In this document: piece after piece, positions 52,301-55,925 of the stretch
Position numbering within the stretch: the first letter of the stretch is position 1
How the letters are laid out: each line of letters begins with the position of its first letter
Assembly (NCBI GenBank): GCA_003508835.1
Contig: PUFA01000062.1
Location: 3,076,001 to 3,140,000 of the forward strand
Length of the DNA stretch: 64,000 nt
DNA from: Eonycteris spelaea
Taxonomy: Eukaryota; Chordata; Mammalia; Chiroptera; Pteropodidae
Direction: 5' to 3'
The notes under the pieces: model-generated
The model's input: the letters and a program-made list of their open reading frames with translations, nothing else
What the model was told of the DNA's origin: nothing
The model's database searches: none
Program-made: the position numbers and the translations under genes

Positions 52301-53023
52301 TGCATAATTTCCCTTAATTGAAATGCTTTATGTAGAACTATGCACTGAGGGTTTATTTGTAAGATTTTAACATCAAGTGATGAGGATGACAGCTGTCAAA
52401 TATTAAATCTGTTTCTACTCCCAGTGGTTCCCGCCCTCCTCCTGCGCCGCGCCGGTACATCATGTTAACCCTTTGCCTTCGGTGAGCTCACCTGTACAAA
52501 ATAAAACATCCTCCCCATGCCCTCGGTCTCAAAACAGCTTATGATGTGCATGTGGAGCTGTTAATGACAAAAGTTGGAGGCCTGAGATAACATTTATAAG
52601 AAAGGAAAGTTTGTTACATCCTTCTGCCGTATCACCCTAAAGCTTGAACAGGACTCAAACGCTTTAGGCAGGACCTAAACCGAGGTTCGGGGCAACGCTG
52701 GAGAAAACTTTACCGCTGCGCCCCAAAATCATTTTCATGACTCTTTCTTCCTCCCTTCCCCCCAAGAGCGGGAAAAAAAGTGAAACTTCCGCGCAGCACC
52801 AAATACCCTGTGCGCTGGCTACCGCCGAGAGCCAGAACCAGCGGTCCAAAAACACGCTGCGCGACCGATGCCCGGTTTGTGGTCCCTTCTTCGCTTTGGC
52901 TCCCCTTCGGAGCCACGCACTGCCGTCCTCCTCCACCCCTCCATGCCAGGCGTGCCCCGTCACACCCAGCCTGCAAACTCTCCAAGCCCCGGAGCCGCAG
53001 AGCCTCCGCCTGGGACTCACCAT
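999..53023 (-). CDS. RFC1: RFC1, replication factor C subunit 1 (exons 1-24 of 25; 3' end outside window)
   Basis: RFC1 is the large subunit of the nuclear RFC clamp loader. With RFC2-5 it uses ATP to open PCNA and load it at primer-template junctions in replication and repair. Coding joins on the minus strand are listed as separate exon entries. Domains in order, using residue numbers summed from the exons: PCNA-interaction-type motif with FF near residues 2-8; Lys/Ser/Glu-rich linker to about 395; BRCT domain about 399-490; second charged linker about 495-585; AAA+ ATPase from about 590, with Walker [10 protein letters not shown], Walker [10 protein letters not shown] and sensor 1 ICMCNDRN; then the collar and C-terminal domain. 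Every junction has GT-AG ends and matching phase. The sum is 3,355 coding bases, two short of a whole number of codons, and the deficit is in exon 9. Identification rests on near-identity of the core to human RFC1 (about 1,148 residues, from memory). The final exon with the Lys-rich tail was not found in 1-998. Confidence 0.98.
1191..2250. other. RFC1 intron 23
   Basis: AT-rich sequence with no gene or repeat that I can identify. Confidence 0.8.
2251..2464 (-). CDS. RFC1: RFC1 exon 23
   Basis: 214 bases. After the split Arg codon it reads [20 protein letters not shown], then [40 protein letters not shown] and [11 protein letters not shown]. Acceptor tttaag and donor AAG-gtaagt. Good match to human throughout. 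Confidence 0.98.
3950..4130 (-). repeat. L2 fragment
   Basis: Resembles the reverse complement of the L2 3' end: 'ttactgagcaagtttatgtg' and a following segment close to the L2 'gtctagtgagagac' stretch. Strongly decayed. Confidence 0.5.
4200..4490. mobile_element. MLT1-type LTR fragments in opposite orientation
   Basis: 4245-4420 resembles an MLT1 LTR read on the minus strand. 4425-4485 (from 'aataaatttgtgttttaagc' to 'aactaataca') is the 3' end of an MLT1 LTR on the plus strand. Two pieces, or one rearranged piece, of old non-autonomous ERVL/MaLR material. Confidence 0.5.
5279..5424 (-). CDS. RFC1: RFC1 exon 22
   Basis: 146 bases. Encodes [20 protein letters not shown], then [20 protein letters not shown] and DLALHMSL plus two bases. 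The FPSWLGKHS segment is a hallmark of the large-subunit C-terminal region. Acceptor ttttttcag and donor CAG-gtaagt. Confidence 0.98.
5425..6838. other. RFC1 intron 21
   Basis: AT-rich. 5960-6150 resembles a decayed minus-strand L1M 3' piece ('ttgctggacatagagatttt' style). An A run occurs at 6537-6548. Otherwise nothing recognised. Confidence 0.65.
6839..6956 (-). CDS. RFC1: RFC1 exon 21 (collar domain)
   Basis: 118 bases. Encodes [20 protein letters not shown], then [19 protein letters not shown]. Strong match to human RFC1. Acceptor tctgcag and donor CAG-gtaagc. Confidence 0.97.
7083..7237 (-). CDS. RFC1: RFC1 exon 20 (collar domain)
   Basis: 155 bases. Encodes [20 protein letters not shown], then [20 protein letters not shown] and [12 protein letters not shown]. 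Part of the C-terminal collar. The Gly codon is split with exon 21 (GG at the donor). Donor CAGG-gtgagt. Confidence 0.96.
7330..8075 (+). mobile_element. L1M 3' end fragment (intron 19)
   Basis: Decayed L1 ORF2 end and 3' UTR: 'cactaaatgagctatcaagc', 'agtgaaaggagccaatctga', 'gactgccaggggatggggga'. These are familiar landmarks of ancient mammalian L1 tails. It lies within intron 19 (7238-8483), antisense to RFC1. Confidence 0.85.
8484..8582 (-). CDS. RFC1: RFC1 exon 19
   Basis: 99 bases, 33 codons, phase 0: [20 protein letters not shown], then [13 protein letters not shown]. It leads from the lid to the collar domain that holds the RFC pentamer together. Human has Met rather than Leu at the last position (from memory). 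Confidence 0.97.
8701..8796 (-). CDS. RFC1: RFC1 exon 18
   Basis: 96 bases, 32 codons, phase 0: [20 protein letters not shown], then [12 protein letters not shown]. This is the small lid subdomain of the AAA+ module; GANQDIRQ is the sensor 2 region. Acceptor ctag and donor CAG-gtaaat. Confidence 0.98.
8930..9067 (-). CDS. RFC1: RFC1 exon 17 (sensor 1)
   Basis: 138 bases, 46 codons, phase 0: [20 protein letters not shown], then [20 protein letters not shown] and [14 protein letters not shown] holds the sensor 1 Asn. The downstream DLRFQRP segment is the RFC equivalent of the region following sensor 1 in clamp loaders. Confidence 0.98.
9258..9349 (-). CDS. RFC1: RFC1 exon 16 (Walker B)
   Basis: 92 bases. 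Encodes [20 protein letters not shown], then [20 protein letters not shown] is the Walker B motif with the catalytic acidic pair intact. Acceptor gtcag-GT and donor CAG-gtaatg. Confidence 0.98.
9470..10010 (-). mobile_element. L1M fragment (intron 15)
   Basis: Reverse complement of an old L1 3' region: 'ggaatttctgggttaaagga' and 'tttacagctccaccagccat' are decayed forms of the usual L1 sequence around 'gggtcaaaggatatg' and 'ttacactcccaccagcaatg'. Confidence 0.75.
10148..10590 (+). repeat. L2 fragments (intron 15)
   Basis: Pyrimidine-rich L2 3' sequence at about 10150-10400, and a short L2 3' tail ('gtgcttggcacatagtagtg') near 10535-10560. Open frames over it are not genes. Confidence 0.6.
10642..10756 (-). 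CDS. RFC1: RFC1 exon 15 (AAA+ domain)
   Basis: 115 bases. Encodes [20 protein letters not shown], then [28 protein letters not shown] is the conserved RFC box IV-type motif (human RFC subunits carry ELNASD). The last Ser codon is split with exon 16. Donor TCAA-gtatgt. Confidence 0.97.
10757..11685. other. RFC1 intron 14
   Basis: AT-rich intron. No gene and no repeat recognised apart from a possible L2 tail piece near 11440-11475. Confidence 0.7.
11686..11795 (-). CDS. RFC1: RFC1 exon 14 (Walker A / P-loop)
   Basis: 110 bases. Encodes [20 protein letters not shown], then [25 protein letters not shown] is an intact Walker A nucleotide-binding loop with the invariant Lys. At the acceptor (ttgcag-CAAAG) one Ala codon appears to be absent relative to the human form that I remember as KKHAAKFG. 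Donor CAG-gtaggt. Confidence 0.98.
12010..12215 (+). repeat. MIR SINE (intron 13)
   Basis: Decayed MIR: 'agaagtgacttaacccctct', 'ttgtctcctttgcaaaacga' and 'gagcctggcgcctcaatata' match the core and 3' part of the MIR consensus in order. Confidence 0.7.
12860..13310 (+). repeat. L2 3' end (intron 13)
   Basis: Recognisable order of L2 3' segments: 'tagccaactcctacttggtt', 'cactgactgtgagctcaagg' and the tail 'caataaatgcttgctgagag'. It ends just short of exon 13's donor side (13398). Confidence 0.8.
13399..13798 (-). CDS. RFC1: RFC1 exon 13 (linker and start of AAA+ module)
   Basis: 400 bases, the longest coding exon. The first two thirds encode a Lys/Ser-rich linker with nuclear-localisation-like runs ([19 protein letters not shown]) that diverges freely from human. 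The last third, from [20 protein letters not shown], is almost invariant: WVDKYKP is the RFC box II motif at the start of the AAA+ domain, followed by [18 protein letters not shown]. It ends KKH plus one base. Acceptor tttaag and donor CACG-gtgatt. Confidence 0.97.
14110..14275 (+). mobile_element. L1 3' terminal fragment (intron 12)
   Basis: 'gctgtgctgtacacctgaaa' and 'ttgaatgtcaactgtaattg' followed by an A/T-rich end match the terminal 3' UTR of L1 families common in non-primate mammals. Confidence 0.75.
14285..14745 (+). mobile_element. L1M 3' end fragment (intron 12)
   Basis: Old L1 tail: 'gtgaaaggagccagacacaa', 'gtggttgccaagggatggat'. A perfect 17-base tandem duplication, 'ggtatatgcttcaaagt', sits inside it at 14444-14460 and 14461-14477. 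Confidence 0.8.
14746..15901. other. Remainder of RFC1 intron 12
   Basis: Unique-looking AT-rich sequence. No gene, RNA or repeat recognised. Confidence 0.7.
15902..16006 (-). CDS. RFC1: RFC1 exon 12 (end of BRCT domain)
   Basis: 105 bases, 35 codons, phase 0: [20 protein letters not shown], then [15 protein letters not shown]. It supplies the last BRCT strand and helix ([12 protein letters not shown]). The donor is GAG-gtttgt, weaker than the other donors in this gene. Confidence 0.97.
16099..16122. repeat. (AT)n microsatellite (intron 11)
   Basis: About 12 AT units following an A run and AT-rich lead. The rest of intron 11 (16007-17224) shows no gene or identified repeat. Confidence 0.95.
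17225..17404 (-). CDS. RFC1: RFC1 exon 11 (BRCT domain)
   Basis: 180 bases, 60 codons, phase 0. It encodes the core of the single BRCT domain: [20 protein letters not shown], then [16 protein letters not shown], then [18 protein letters not shown]. The GG turn and the TNYLV strand are standard BRCT landmarks. In RFC1 this domain recognises a 5' phosphate on duplex DNA; it is dispensable for clamp loading itself. Confidence 0.98.
18700..20110 (+). repeat. Long L2 fragment (intron 10)
   Basis: Pyrimidine-rich sequence matching successive L2 segments: 'gcgactaaggaccattcatg' and the frame-like 'tttgcttctgtgacacaacc' early, 'gccaatctggtcacattatt' in the middle, and 'ggacatcacacattctggtc' late. 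It is one of the longest L2 relics in the window and explains several open frames here. The lead-in 18350-18700 may be further L2. Confidence 0.8.
20403..20510 (-). CDS. RFC1: RFC1 exon 10 (lead into BRCT domain)
   Basis: 108 bases, 36 codons, phase 0: [20 protein letters not shown], then [16 protein letters not shown]. The helix-like [13 protein letters not shown] lies just before the BRCT domain and is part of the region that, with BRCT, binds 5'-phosphorylated double-stranded DNA in human RFC1 (established knowledge). Nearly identical to the human sequence. Confidence 0.97.
21378..21500 (+). mobile_element. MER5A-like hAT element (intron 9)
   Basis: 'tagtggttctcagcattcat' at the left and 'tttaacaagcttcgcagtag' at the right match the ends of MER5A-type non-autonomous hAT-Charlie elements. 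Confidence 0.65.
22225..22405 (-). repeat. MIR SINE (intron 9)
   Basis: Reverse complement of MIR: 'gcacttattatgtaccaggc' at the left, then 'aaccagaccaaggctacgat' and 'gagtccattccagagccacc'. It abuts a plus-strand MIR. Confidence 0.75.
22406..22630 (+). repeat. MIR SINE (intron 9)
   Basis: 'ggctctgccacttaccagct', 'tcagcccatttcctcatctt' and 'agtaactcaataaacattgg' follow MIR order. It stands head to head with the minus-strand copy immediately to the left. Confidence 0.8.
22774..23052 (-). CDS. RFC1: RFC1 exon 9, reading frame broken by apparent indels
   Basis: 279 bases between a good acceptor (ctag at 23053-23056) and donor (GAG-gtagaa). It starts [20 protein letters not shown] and stays in frame with RFC1 through EPMSSKRK. 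The frame then runs into an in-frame TGA at 22823-22825. Further on, a different frame reads [15 protein letters not shown], the expected RFC1 ending that joins exon 10 correctly. The middle piece matches the family only in the third frame ([10 protein letters not shown]). The simplest reading is two single-base losses, one near 22837-22850 and one near 22808-22815, both beside A runs of the coding strand. The exon should be 281 bases to keep phase. Since RFC1 is essential, assembly or sequencing error is more likely than a true null. Confidence 0.9.
23053..25158. other. RFC1 introns 8 and 7 (around exon 8)
   Basis: Outside exon 8 (23906-23993), AT-rich DNA. A short decayed MIR-like piece near 24190-24230 ('tttacagatgaggaaacaga') is the only repeat suspected. 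No gene seen. Confidence 0.65.
23906..23993 (-). CDS. RFC1: RFC1 exon 8
   Basis: 88 bases encoding [20 protein letters not shown] and then TEKHKSPYK plus one base (phase 1). Charged linker. The leftover G joins TG at the start of exon 9 to give Val. Confidence 0.94.
25159..25236 (-). CDS. RFC1: RFC1 exon 7
   Basis: 78 bases, 26 codons, phase 0: [20 protein letters not shown] and then EPKNKK. It continues the acidic helical segment of exon 6; the QLQLDE/ALE-like spacing resembles a ubiquitin-interacting helix, but this is only a resemblance. Acceptor tttgcag and donor AAG-gtggcg. Confidence 0.95.
26325..26570 (+). mobile_element. hAT-type DNA transposon relic (intron 6)
   Basis: 'ggtccatggccagttaggaa', 'cgggccacacagtaggaagt', 'ttgcagccactccccagcgc' and 'ctggggactgctgcttta' match a well-known non-autonomous mammalian hAT element whose ends read CAGGGGTCCCCAACC. 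I do not recall the family name with certainty. Confidence 0.65.
27410..28555 (+). repeat. Long L2 fragment (intron 6)
   Basis: Near-complete L2 3' portion in order: 'tcctccttgaaatactttct', 'cagtctccaaactgatctgc', 'atcatgtcacttatctattc', 'ctccaatggcttctcatctc' and the tail 'cagtaaatgctcaacaaata'. Contains open frames that are not genes. Confidence 0.85.
28940..29017 (-). CDS. RFC1: RFC1 exon 6
   Basis: 78 bases, 26 codons, phase 0 at both ends: [20 protein letters not shown] followed by LDEDAE. An acidic, probably helical stretch. Acceptor atatag and donor GAG-gtattg. Confidence 0.95.
29018..29956. other. RFC1 intron 5
   Basis: AT-rich, with an (AT)n run at 29572-29595. No gene or interspersed repeat recognised. 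Confidence 0.7.
29957..30189 (-). CDS. RFC1: RFC1 exon 5
   Basis: 233 bases beginning [20 protein letters not shown] and ending [10 protein letters not shown]. It includes the segment [19 protein letters not shown], nearly identical to human RFC1 from memory and better conserved than its surroundings. That segment may be a short interaction motif (inference). Confidence 0.96.
30395..30960 (-). repeat. L2 fragment (intron 4)
   Basis: Reverse complement of the L2 3' end: 'attcaacaaatatttactgg', 'gatacagcagtgaataaaaa', 'ccctatggagcttggggtct', and later the 'gtaggactttctagatcat' and 'ggaatccactggagaatttt' segments. Confidence 0.85.
31000..33420. other. RFC1 intron 4, unclassified part
   Basis: AT-rich DNA with scattered C-rich patches (31300-31480). 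Several small open frames (for example 32333-33059) have no recognisable product, no start context and no conserved motif. I assign no gene. Confidence 0.65.
33430..34050 (+). mobile_element. L1M 3' end fragment with (TG)n (intron 4)
   Basis: Decayed L1 3' sequence ('acccattaactggagccagc', 'ctaaatatctataaatattc'). It contains a pure (TG)n run at 33939-33971. Confidence 0.65.
34290..34510 (-). repeat. MIR SINE (intron 4)
   Basis: 'cctttattgagcattatact' at the left and 'gagcttgccaaagtcattta' to the right are decayed reverse-complement MIR segments. Confidence 0.6.
35728..35817. repeat. Purine-rich (GA) tract (intron 4)
   Basis: About 90 bases almost purely A and G on the plus strand, imperfect GGGAGA/GGAA repeats. 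Confidence 0.9.
36185..36420 (-). repeat. MIR SINE (intron 4)
   Basis: Reverse-complement MIR: 'atcaggcactgggtctggcc', 'ctgctttacagaaaaggaga', 'ctgggcttctgactttccag'. Confidence 0.6.
36570..36640 (+). mobile_element. L1 3' terminus with poly(A) (intron 4)
   Basis: 'ggttgtatggtatgtgaatt' then 'tctcaataaagctgttattt' and an A run is the terminal 3' UTR of old L1 families. Confidence 0.75.
36905..37115 (-). mobile_element. L1 3' UTR fragment (intron 4)
   Basis: 'ttgaagtataattggtaagt', 'tttcaggtgcgcatcatggt' and 'gatcaccacagtaagtctag' match the L1 3' UTR on the minus strand. Confidence 0.75.
37271..37350. repeat. (TC)n microsatellite, about 80 bp (intron 4)
   Basis: Nearly uninterrupted CT repeat on the plus strand, with small TTCTC interruptions in the middle. 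In the RFC1 pre-mRNA it is (GA)n. Confidence 0.97.
38352..38474 (-). CDS. RFC1: RFC1 exon 4
   Basis: 123 bases. After the split Asp codon it reads [19 protein letters not shown] and ends DPVTYISET plus one base. It contains acidic Ser sites that look like casein kinase 2 targets (inference from sequence only). Acceptor gtgcag and donor CAG-gtaagg. Confidence 0.95.
38625..39090 (-). mobile_element. MLT1-family LTR (MaLR/ERVL), intron 3
   Basis: Opens 'gtattagttttctattgcca' (reverse complement of the MLT1 3' end) and continues through 'tttgtcacatggccccctcc' to 'tttccctttgccatgtaaac' and 'aattcacatgtcccaagaat'. A near-full-length solo LTR of an ancient non-coding retroelement, in the same orientation as RFC1. 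Confidence 0.8.
39983..40058 (-). CDS. RFC1: RFC1 exon 3
   Basis: 76 bases encoding [19 protein letters not shown] and the following RVIYDS, with one base left over (phase 1). Basic and acidic low-complexity sequence typical of the disordered N-terminal region. The donor is CAG-gtaata. The exon joins exon 4 to make the acidic DSDSESEE patch. Confidence 0.95.
40130..40345 (+). mobile_element. MER20-like hAT element (intron 2)
   Basis: 'attctcaactagaggaaatt', 'ctggtatctaatgggtagac', 'gctactaaacatcctacaat' and 'aaagaattatctggctcaaa' follow the MER20 consensus in order. Confidence 0.85.
41163..41627 (+). mobile_element. MLT2-type ERVL LTR (intron 2)
   Basis: 'ggttgattttatgtgttgat', 'ggtgggcctcatccaataag', 'gcctccataatcacatgaat' and the end 'aacccttactaatacag' match the MLT2/ERVL LTR layout. 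The microsatellite usually present near the LTR 3' end is here an imperfect (CA)n at 41566-41589. The element is old and antisense to RFC1. Confidence 0.8.
41628..41940 (+). mobile_element. ERVL internal 5' fragment (intron 2)
   Basis: Directly follows the LTR with 'tttgttactgagaagtggag' (primer-binding-site region), then 'gtggctttggaactgggtaa' and 'gagttttgaggtgcatacta', the usual start of ERVL internal sequence. Only the leader remains. A 61-codon open frame over it is not an intact retroviral gene. Confidence 0.7.
42302..42430 (-). CDS. RFC1: RFC1 exon 2 (PCNA-interaction motif)
   Basis: 129 bases, 43 codons, phase 0 at both ends. It opens with [14 protein letters not shown]; the I..FF pattern right after the initiator Met is the PIP-box-like motif by which the large subunit can contact PCNA. 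The rest is Lys/Glu-rich and ends in KGIKEIK. Acceptor ttttag and donor AAG-gttag. Confidence 0.96.
43115..43300 (+). repeat. MIR SINE (intron 1)
   Basis: 'tgtgtgatcttaggcaagtt' and 'gtctgttttctcattaataa' are classic MIR core sequence. Confidence 0.85.
43745..43766. repeat. A22 homopolymer (intron 1)
   Basis: Twenty-two consecutive A on the plus strand. No clear retroelement body was recognised beside it. Confidence 0.95.
44810..45345 (+). mobile_element. L1M ORF2 3' fragment (intron 1)
   Basis: 'agaaatgcaaatatccaacc', 'gatgctcgacttcacaaata', 'actggtatagcctttccaga' and 'catacccttttgtcacaata'-like sequence match the end of old L1 ORF2. Frames are broken. Confidence 0.75.
45625..45760 (+). 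repeat. MIR SINE (intron 1)
   Basis: 'ttgccactcactaactcaac', 'tgacttctctgctccttttc' and 'tgtggggattagaggtgac' are decayed MIR segments. Confidence 0.55.
45920..46160 (-). repeat. L2 fragment (intron 1)
   Basis: Reverse-complement L2 sequence: 'gggacaacttcccaaaggaa', 'acatctgacctaggccctaa'. A further short L2 piece sits at about 46835-46935. Confidence 0.6.
47640..47945 (+). repeat. L2 fragment (intron 1)
   Basis: 'ccaaatgccccagatgtgcc', 'catccaaaactaagttcata' and 'cccaaaacagaaaaatggct' fit the middle of the L2 3' half. It is followed by a minus-strand MIR-like piece at 47950-48080. Confidence 0.65.
48125..49060 (+). mobile_element. L1 ORF2 3' end plus 3' UTR (intron 1)
   Basis: Well-preserved L1: 'gggcagaagacctgaacaga', 'agaatggctatcatcaataa', 'gacccagcaattgcacttct' (ORF2 C-terminal end), then a family-specific 3' UTR ('ggagggaagttgggggactg') and an A-rich end. 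5'-truncated. The open frame at 48253-48504 is a remnant of ORF2. Its closest relative in the window is the minus-strand copy at 56690-58625. Confidence 0.95.
49745..50000 (+). mobile_element. L1 ORF2 internal fragment (intron 1)
   Basis: 'tcaactgatttttgacaagg', 'aatggtgctggggccactgg' and 'gaagaaaacacaggcataaa' are ORF2 sequence. Confidence 0.9.
50030..50265 (-). repeat. L2 fragment (intron 1)
   Basis: 'tctgggggaagtgtattcca' and 'atcagagaggtgggtagggg' match the reverse complement of the L2 3' half. Confidence 0.7.
50495..50665 (+). mobile_element. Tigger-like (TcMar) non-autonomous DNA transposon (intron 1)
   Basis: Left end 'ataccttggagatattgcag' and right end 'aagctcaataaagctaagaa' ... 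'atgagatatgcct' are decayed Tigger-type terminal inverted repeats, with 'gccagtagagggtcctgcct' inside and a G11 run at 50610-50620. Confidence 0.8.
50700..51060 (-). mobile_element. L1M-like 3' fragment (intron 1)
   Basis: 'caaaattcaaaaaggtcaag' and 'cacaaagttttcccattttt' resemble the reverse complement of an ancient L1 3' region. Confidence 0.55.
51640..51870 (-). repeat. MIR SINE (intron 1)
   Basis: 'taccacataccaggcaccaa', 'ttgtttaatcctcaagacaa' and 'cagaagaaaatggaggctta' are reverse-complement MIR. Confidence 0.7.
51900..52070 (+). repeat. MIR SINE (intron 1)
   Basis: 'gtggttagaaaaaactaagt', 'cgaccatttattagttgtat' and 'ctttaccatctgtaaaactg' follow the MIR consensus. It faces the minus-strand MIR just to the left. 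Confidence 0.7.
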
Positions 53024-53130
53024 CGCAGCCCAAGTCTTAAGGCGCGGGCGGGCAGGCTGGGAATCCGTTACCGGGGCTCGGGATTCATTCGCGCCAACAA
53101 CTTCTCCCTCGAAGTAGAAGGAGGTGGAGG
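53021..53130 (-). CDS. RFC1: RFC1 exon 1 (5' UTR and start codon)
   Basis: Exon 1 contributes only the ATG (53021-53023), followed at once by a consensus donor, gtgagt. The start context GCTGCG-ATG-G has a purine at -3 and G at +4, the latter from exon 2. The upstream transcript end is not visible in sequence; 53130 is an arbitrary estimate inside the CpG island. The start is chosen because exon 2 begins with DIRKFF, so the joined protein starts MDIRKFF as in known RFC1. The frame stays open upstream to another ATG at 53234-53236, so the start is not decided by a stop codon. Confidence 0.88.
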
Positions 53131-53146
53131 CAGCGGCGCCTGGTGA

Positions 53147-53154
53147 TGACGTCA
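53147..53154. promoter_or_regulatory. CRE palindrome TGACGTCA (CREB/ATF-type site)
   Basis: A perfect 8-base consensus cAMP-response element lies 124 bases upstream of the RFC1 ATG, inside the CpG island. Position near a probable start site is typical of working CREs. Function is inferred from the motif alone. Confidence 0.6.
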
Positions 53155-53370
53155 AGAAGCGCACAGCTTCCCAGCCCGAGGCGGGAAGTGCGACGTGGGC
53201 ACCCGTGCGGCGCCGAACGCGGCGGGCCGCAGCCATCGCGAGGAGCGACGGGACCGTGGCCCGCGCTCGGAGTCGCGCCTTCGGCTTTGGGTGGGGCGCT
53301 CTAGTGGAGTTTCGAGATTGGATTCCTCCGAAAGGCGGGCTAACAGGTTCCTCCCGGTTTCACGTCTGCA

Positions 53371-54900
53371 GGGTGCACTGCTCACAGTAGCTTTCGAATG
53401 TTTTTACTTTAGATATACATTTCACATCTGTTTAAATATCTAATTTTAATTGTTTTAAATATTTGATTTTAATTTTTTTTTAATATTTGACCCACTCTCT
53501 CCCCCGCCCCCCCCCGCACTTACTATCAAGTGGAGACTCACGGTTTGAAAATGACTAAGCTAAAGGGCAATCTTTGTGTTGTATAATTTCAGAGGAAAAA
53601 AACCCATAAAATCAGCTAGTCATCACCACCTACTCTATTTTTACAAATGAAAAATAAAAGGCTCAACAAAGCTAAGGGGCTCAGCTTGATTCCAAAACTA
53701 AACCAGACTGGGAACCTAGACCTCCAAATTCCCAAACCTGCGCTGCTCAGTCCTTAAAAAGCATAGGTGTGCGTGAAGCCAAGCCATAAACAAGGTGCAT
53801 CTCCATAGAAAAACAATGATCTCCCAAGCTTTTGGAGTAAAAAGTTTTATATCAATAGATAAGCGCTAGGATTGTGGAATAGAATGATATTTGCATATAA
53901 TTTTAAGAGAAAAACATGAGACCCTAAGGAGTTTGGTAGGAAGAGCAATGTTTCCAGTCTCTTCCCTAGACTTTCAAGTCCTTAATCACCCACTGCTGTT
54001 AGGAGTTGCACTGTATAACACCAATATCTCTGCAATGAAGCATAGCAAAGCCTCTGGGCTACACCAATGGTTAAGCATGGAGAGCTTGTATTTAATTTAT
54101 TAAACGCCCACTGTAATCTGTGTCAGGCTTGCAACAATGGACTAGCCTAGTTTAGGCATTTAATCCCCACCTGACACTAGTTACTGATACAAAGGAGTAA
54201 ACTATTACTCATGAACAAGGCTTCATTGTATGGGTCTCTGTGAAGCCAGTATGCTAGGATTCCCAGCCCCACTATATTCTAGTTGTGTGACCTTGGGCAA
54301 GTTACTGTGCCTCAGTTTCCTCATCTGTAAAATATGATTAATAGTACTGTCTCCTAGACTTGTTATGAAATTGTTCCTGGCACATAAGAAGATAATTTTT
54401 AAGTCAATAATAATATTTATTATTACACAAGGCTAGGTATTATCAAGAGAGATGGTTCCAAAAATAAATAGATCTACTTCTTAATTTTGCTTAGAAATAC
54501 TTGATTGGGGAGAAGTGTGATTAGATTTAAGTAACCAAGGAAAACTATTAACCTACTTCCTAGAAAAATGTACATAGCAGACAAATCAAATAAATCTTTG
54601 CCTATATAGATCCATAAGTGAATCCATGTATGAATCCATATATAAAAATATCATCACACCAATTAAATAAACGGGCCTGGCTGAGAGGAAGTTGTACTTT
54701 CCACTCTTGAAATAGAAGGAGCACCAGCAAGCAAGAGCACAATGAGACTCCTTCAGAACACCATCCCCAGAGAAGAGGCGGGAGACTGCACCCTGCCCAG
54801 GCCAGAGGGGTTAACAGACAGAATATTTGAAGGTCATGGCTGGAGACCCCCCAAATGTTGTGAAAGACATTCAAGAAGCTCAACATATTCCAATTAATGA
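53371..54900. other. Intergenic DNA upstream of RFC1
   Basis: AT-rich past the CpG island, with a C-rich run near 53500-53518 and a weak minus-strand MIR-like piece at 53580-53740. A GC-richer patch at 54660-54870 ('gggagactgcaccctgccca') is unclassified. No gene supported. Confidence 0.6.
54235..54400 (+). repeat. MIR SINE (intergenic)
   Basis: 'tgtgtgaccttgggcaagtt', 'ctcagtttcctcatctgtaa' is nearly exact MIR core sequence, and 'ttcctggcacataagaag' follows. Confidence 0.92.
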
Positions 54901-54907
54901 ACTCAAA

Positions 54908-55030
54908 GCCACCCATACCATACATAAAAGATAAAAACTCAAATTATGAAAGAATTAATAGCTGAAGTATAATTTTAGCTGGTAGCCAATCAACAATTCT
55001 CTCTCTGATAGAGCTAACACTGTTATCTTA
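54908..55030 (+). repeat. Left arm of a long inverted repeat
   Basis: About 120 bases starting 'gccacccatac', containing 'acataaaagataaaaactca', 'tagctgaagtata' and 'caattctctctctgat'. Its reverse complement recurs at 55926-56048 at roughly 85% identity by eye. I do not recognise the family. Confidence 0.85.
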
Positions 55031-55925
55031 CCGTCTCTAACCAGAGAATAATAATTTTACTCCTAATTGGGTAGTAATTTAAATCAGATACTATTTTACT
55101 TTAATATACTTGACATTTGCATTTATTATGTGTTGACTTCTAATCTGATTTAGGAAAACAGTTATTGCGATGACAAAAAATAAATCATGTCCTTGAGATT
55201 TTTGAATATCTTGAATATATTCCTTTTTTGCATAGTGAGTTTGCCTAGGAACATATAGCTATAGGCTTTTTCTAAGCTAAGGATAATGAGAATTTTTTTC
55301 AGTTTATTAACTCCAAATATCCAAAAATAATGTAAAGCACTAACAAGAAAAATTTTAAGCTGTAAAGAAAAAGATGTGCATTCATAAATGAATTCTGAGT
55401 AAATCATCCAGCAAGTGCAAAGTGGATAATGTTATTACAGCTATGTGGATGTCTTGCTTTTGTAAATTTTATATGTGGTTGCTATGATTGGCAGAATTAG
55501 TATAAGTAGTAAAATCAGTATTGAGGAAGCAAATAGGTTTATTACTTTTATTTGGAGTTCCACCAGTATTTTAATTGCTAACACAACTGGTTAACTTCTA
55601 TCTTTTAAACGTTTAGAAAAAAATGTTTTATATATATTTTATATATGAAGACATGAATTATAAGTTTTTGCATACTGTTTTGGTAAAAAACACTTTTTAC
55701 TTTCTGTAATTATATTTAGAATCTAATGTTTTTATTAAACCATCTTTACAGTACAAAGTTCCCAAAGTGATTTCAAGTTCGTTTGATGAATAGAAGTAGG
55801 AGGGGCAGAAAATATATTGTTATGAATGTATTCTCTTCTATAAACAATAGTTTAATATGGTTATTGTGACATTTGTGCTTTCCTTTCTGTGCTATTTTTA
55901 GTATATAGAGGGAATATGGGGCAGT

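Larger units (their letters stand above)
52780..53370 (-). promoter_or_regulatory. RFC1: RFC1 promoter CpG island
   Basis: This stretch is visibly rich in G, C and CpG while the DNA on both sides is AT-rich. It covers the RFC1 start codon and first donor. There is no TATA box at a sensible distance, which fits a housekeeping replication gene. Motifs seen: a full CRE palindrome (53147-53154), GGCGGGAAGTG at 53180-53190 (E2F-like GGCGGGAA overlapping an ETS-like GGAAGT), and GGGCGGG near 53046-53052 (Sp1-like). Several long open frames on both strands here are by-products of GC content. Confidence 0.9.

Noticed and set aside
22774..53023. RFC1 as a processed pseudogene because of the exon 9 stop
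   Set aside because: Introns with proper GT-AG ends are present throughout and every other exon is intact, so this is the true gene locus.
52664..53443. Several overlapping open frames on both strands in the CpG island
   Set aside because: GC-rich DNA is poor in stop codons; frames overlap on both strands and none has family motifs. Only the RFC1 start is supported.
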